Part shown: positions 6,175 to 6,996 of the stretch, one piece after another | Layout: each line of letters starts with the position of its first letter | Numbering within the stretch: position 1 is the stretch's first letter | Assembly (NCBI GenBank): GCA_020723225.1 | Contig: DYJG01000132.1 | Span: 1 to 6,996 of the forward strand | From: Desulfobacca acetoxidans | Lineage (GTDB): Bacteria > Desulfobacterota > Desulfobaccia > Desulfobaccales > 0-14-0-80-60-11 | Direction of reading: 5' to 3' | Length of the DNA stretch: 6,996 bases | The notes under the pieces: model-generated | Database searches by the model: none | Told to the model about the DNA's origin: nothing | What the model saw: only the letters and a program-made list of their open reading frames with translations | Position numbers and translations under genes: made by a program

Positions 6175-6474
6175 ATGGTGAATATCGCATTTAACTTCTC
6201 TGTCCGCTTTTTGGCGGCCGTTCTGATAGCCAAGTTCTCTCTGGGCTTCCTGGGAGCAGACACGCTGCCCGGGCTTCTGTGGGGCTCCCTGGGCCTGGTG
6301 CTCCTCACCTATATCTTCGACCTGCTGGATTGGTTTTCGGAAGGGGCCCTGCGCCGGGCCCTGAAACCCGCGGCCCTCAGTTGGCTGCTGGCCCGGCTGT
6401 TGATCAGAATGAACGTGGTGGAGCCTCCCAAGGAGCGTTCCCCGGAACCGACGCGGAAAGAAGGGAAGGGGTGA
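6175..6474 (+). CDS. Small unrecognised membrane protein, probably from a leaderless mRNA
   Basis: No family is recognised. The 99-residue product (counted from ATG 6175) has two hydrophobic stretches, about residues 9-24 (VRFLAAVLIAKFSLGFLG) and 31-52 (LPGLLWGSLGLVLLTYIFD). An amphipathic segment rich in Leu, Arg and Ala (SEGALRRALKPAALSWLLAR) follows, then a hydrophilic basic end (PEPTRKEGKG). The frame also has an ATG at 6169, but that codon overlaps the -10 box TATAAT. The predicted transcription start coincides with ATG 6175, and no Shine-Dalgarno is present, so 6175 is preferred. GC-rich third positions support coding. It is convergent with the nuoF-like gene and flanked on both sides by repeats. 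A role cannot be assigned. Confidence 0.65.
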   Translation: MVNIAFNFSVRFLAAVLIAKFSLGFLGADTLPGLLWGSLGLVLLTYIFDLLDWFSEGALRRALKPAALSWLLARLLIRMNVVEPPKERSPEPTRKEGKG

Positions 6475-6516
6475 GTTAGTTGCCAGTGGCCAGTGGCCAG
6501 TTTTCAGTTTTCAGTT
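6475..6516 (+). repeat. Left heptad repeat array (six 7-bp units)
   Basis: Six consecutive 7-bp units starting at the first base after the TGA stop: GTTAGTT, GCCAGTG, GCCAGTG, GCCAGTT, TTCAGTT, TTCAGTT. All fit a (G/T)(C/T)(C/T)AGT(T/G)-like consensus, with -AGT- invariant. A complementary array lies at 6704-6738. Such heptad arrays occur as dispersed intergenic elements in many bacteria. Confidence 0.85.
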
Positions 6517-6534
6517 ATTAAAGAATTGTGAGAG

Positions 6535-6589
6535 TCGGCGTCTATCGGCGTTCATCCGCGGTTAATATTTAGCCGCCGATACACGCCGA
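6535..6589. repeat. Inverted repeat with 16-bp arms
   Basis: Arm 6535-6550 (TCGGCGTCTATCGGCG) pairs with 6574-6589 at 15 of 16 positions, around a 23-base loop containing ATCCGCGGTTAAT. Each arm contains a doubled TCGGCG. There is no T-run after it, so it is not an intrinsic terminator; it resembles a dispersed palindromic intergenic element. Confidence 0.75.
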
Positions 6590-6604
6590 TTTCCTTATTG
6601 ACAA

Positions 6605-6645
6605 AGAAAAAAAGGGACAGGTCACACGGCCTGTCCCTTTTTCTT
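6605..6645. terminator. Bidirectional intrinsic terminator between convergent genes
   Basis: GGGACAGG (6614-6621) pairs perfectly with CCTGTCCC (6630-6637) around the loop TCACACGG. The stem extends outward by five A-T pairs (6609-6613 with 6638-6642). The left side is A-rich and the right side T-rich, so it can end transcription in both directions: from the small membrane gene on + and from the nuoF-like gene on -. Confidence 0.9.
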
Positions 6646-6703
6646 ATCTTGGACTTCACCGGGAGGTAAATTATTGTCCCTCCACAGTTCTCTTATGAAA
6701 AAA

Positions 6704-6738
6704 AACTGGCAACTGACTACTGGCCACTGGCCACTGCT
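6704..6738 (-). repeat. Right heptad repeat array (five units, opposite orientation)
   Basis: Five 7-bp units AACTGGC, AACTGAC, TACTGGC, CACTGGC, CACTGCT. Read on the - strand they match the units of the left array (GCCAGTG and GCCAGTT types). The array ends at the base next to the stop codon of the nuoF-like gene, mirroring the left array at the other stop. Confidence 0.85.
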
Positions 6739-6996
6739 TTACATCTTACACACCCCGGCCCGGCATTTTTTCTCCAGGATGTGTTCTTCGAACTCCTGGC
6801 GGAAATTCTTCAGCGCGCTCATCATGGGCGCGGGCGCGGTCTGGCCCAGGGGGCAGAACGAGGCGTCCATCATCACTCCGGCCAGCCGCTCCATGAGCGC
6901 CAGGTCTTCCATGGTTCCCTGGCCCTGGCAGATGCGGCTGATGGTCCTCAAGATCACCGGCGTCCCTTCCCGGCAGGGGGGGCACTGGCCGCATGA
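6739..6996 (-). CDS. NuoF/HndC-type flavoprotein subunit (C-terminal part)
   Basis: C-terminal end of a protein of the NuoF/HoxF/HndC family, the NADH-binding FMN and [4Fe-4S] subunit of complex I or of NAD(P)-linked hydrogenases and formate dehydrogenases. The frame is open to the right edge, and 85 residues are visible. It starts within the cluster signature SCGQCPPCREGTP, giving three cysteines of the N3-type [4Fe-4S] cluster. The fourth is the Cys of ASFCPLGQTAP about 40 residues later, the normal spacing. FRQEFEEHI is the usual end of the core domain. It is followed by EKKCRAGVCKM and stop; longer HndC/HydB-like homologues continue through a similar linker into a ferredoxin domain, which is absent here. 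A GTG at 6957 is internal, not a start. Complex I and a soluble hydrogenase or formate dehydrogenase cannot be told apart without the rest of the operon. Confidence 0.9.
   Translation of the reverse strand, partial: SCGQCPPCREGTPVILRTISRICQGQGTMEDLALMERLAGVMMDASFCPLGQTAPAPMMSALKNFRQEFEEHILEKKCRAGVCKM

Noticed and set aside
6662..6683. Small hairpin GGAGG/CCTCC near 6662-6683
   Set aside because: Only five pairs around a 12-base loop and no T-run; not distinguishable from chance.
6482..6738. CRISPR-like array
   Set aside because: Units are 7 bp in uninterrupted tandem without unique spacers, so they are heptad repeats rather than CRISPR.
6955..6957. GTG as start of a 72-residue - strand gene
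   Set aside because: The frame continues upstream through the conserved SCGQCPPCREGTP motif, so the GTG codes for an internal valine.

Overview
The window is a stretch of high-GC bacterial chromosome that most resembles a sulfate-reducing or syntrophic member of the Desulfobacterota. The main evidence is an almost complete hmc operon, which encodes the high-molecular-weight cytochrome c transmembrane redox complex, a hallmark of these bacteria. The exact genus cannot be read from the sequence alone.

Region 1 (1-5353, + strand) holds hmcA (3' part only), hmcB, hmcC, hmcD, hmcE and hmcF in the canonical order. All are closely spaced, and each complete gene from hmcB on has a purine-rich Shine-Dalgarno sequence. 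Together they encode a periplasmic multiheme cytochrome c (HmcA), a Tat-exported 16-Cys iron-sulfur protein with a C-terminal anchor (HmcB), an NrfD-type ten-helix quinone-interacting membrane protein (HmcC), a 47-residue one-helix subunit (HmcD, too short for ordinary ORF cut-offs), a NarI-like di-heme b membrane subunit (HmcE) and a cytoplasmic HdrD-like CCG iron-sulfur protein (HmcF). By family knowledge the complex moves electrons between the periplasmic cytochrome c pool, the membrane quinone pool and a cytoplasmic thiol/disulfide-type site. The only sizeable gap in the operon (79 bp, hmcE-hmcF) is AT-rich and has an extended -10 motif. A very strong intrinsic terminator closes the operon at 5378-5418.

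Region 2 (5419-5978, + strand) holds a DsrE2-like small protein gene. It is preceded by a possible five-codon minicistron whose stop codon overlaps the Shine-Dalgarno sequence of the gene.

Region 3 (5979-6738) is repeat-rich. It contains an 8-bp tandem repeat, a 39-bp tandem duplication with a palindromic core, a small unrecognised membrane-protein gene with a near-ideal sigma70 promoter placed so that its mRNA would be leaderless, and a convergent intergenic block. That block holds two heptad repeat arrays in opposite orientation, a 16-bp-arm inverted repeat and a bidirectional terminator.

Region 4 (6739-6996, - strand) is the C-terminal end of a NuoF/HndC-type flavoprotein, identified by its CGQCPPCREG cluster signature, running out of the window.

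The core genes belong to known families. The less ordinary material is the minicistron before dsrE2, the leaderless small membrane gene between repeat blocks, the mirror-image heptad arrays touching both convergent stop codons, the NuoF tail, and the pairing of an hmc operon with a DsrE2-like protein.
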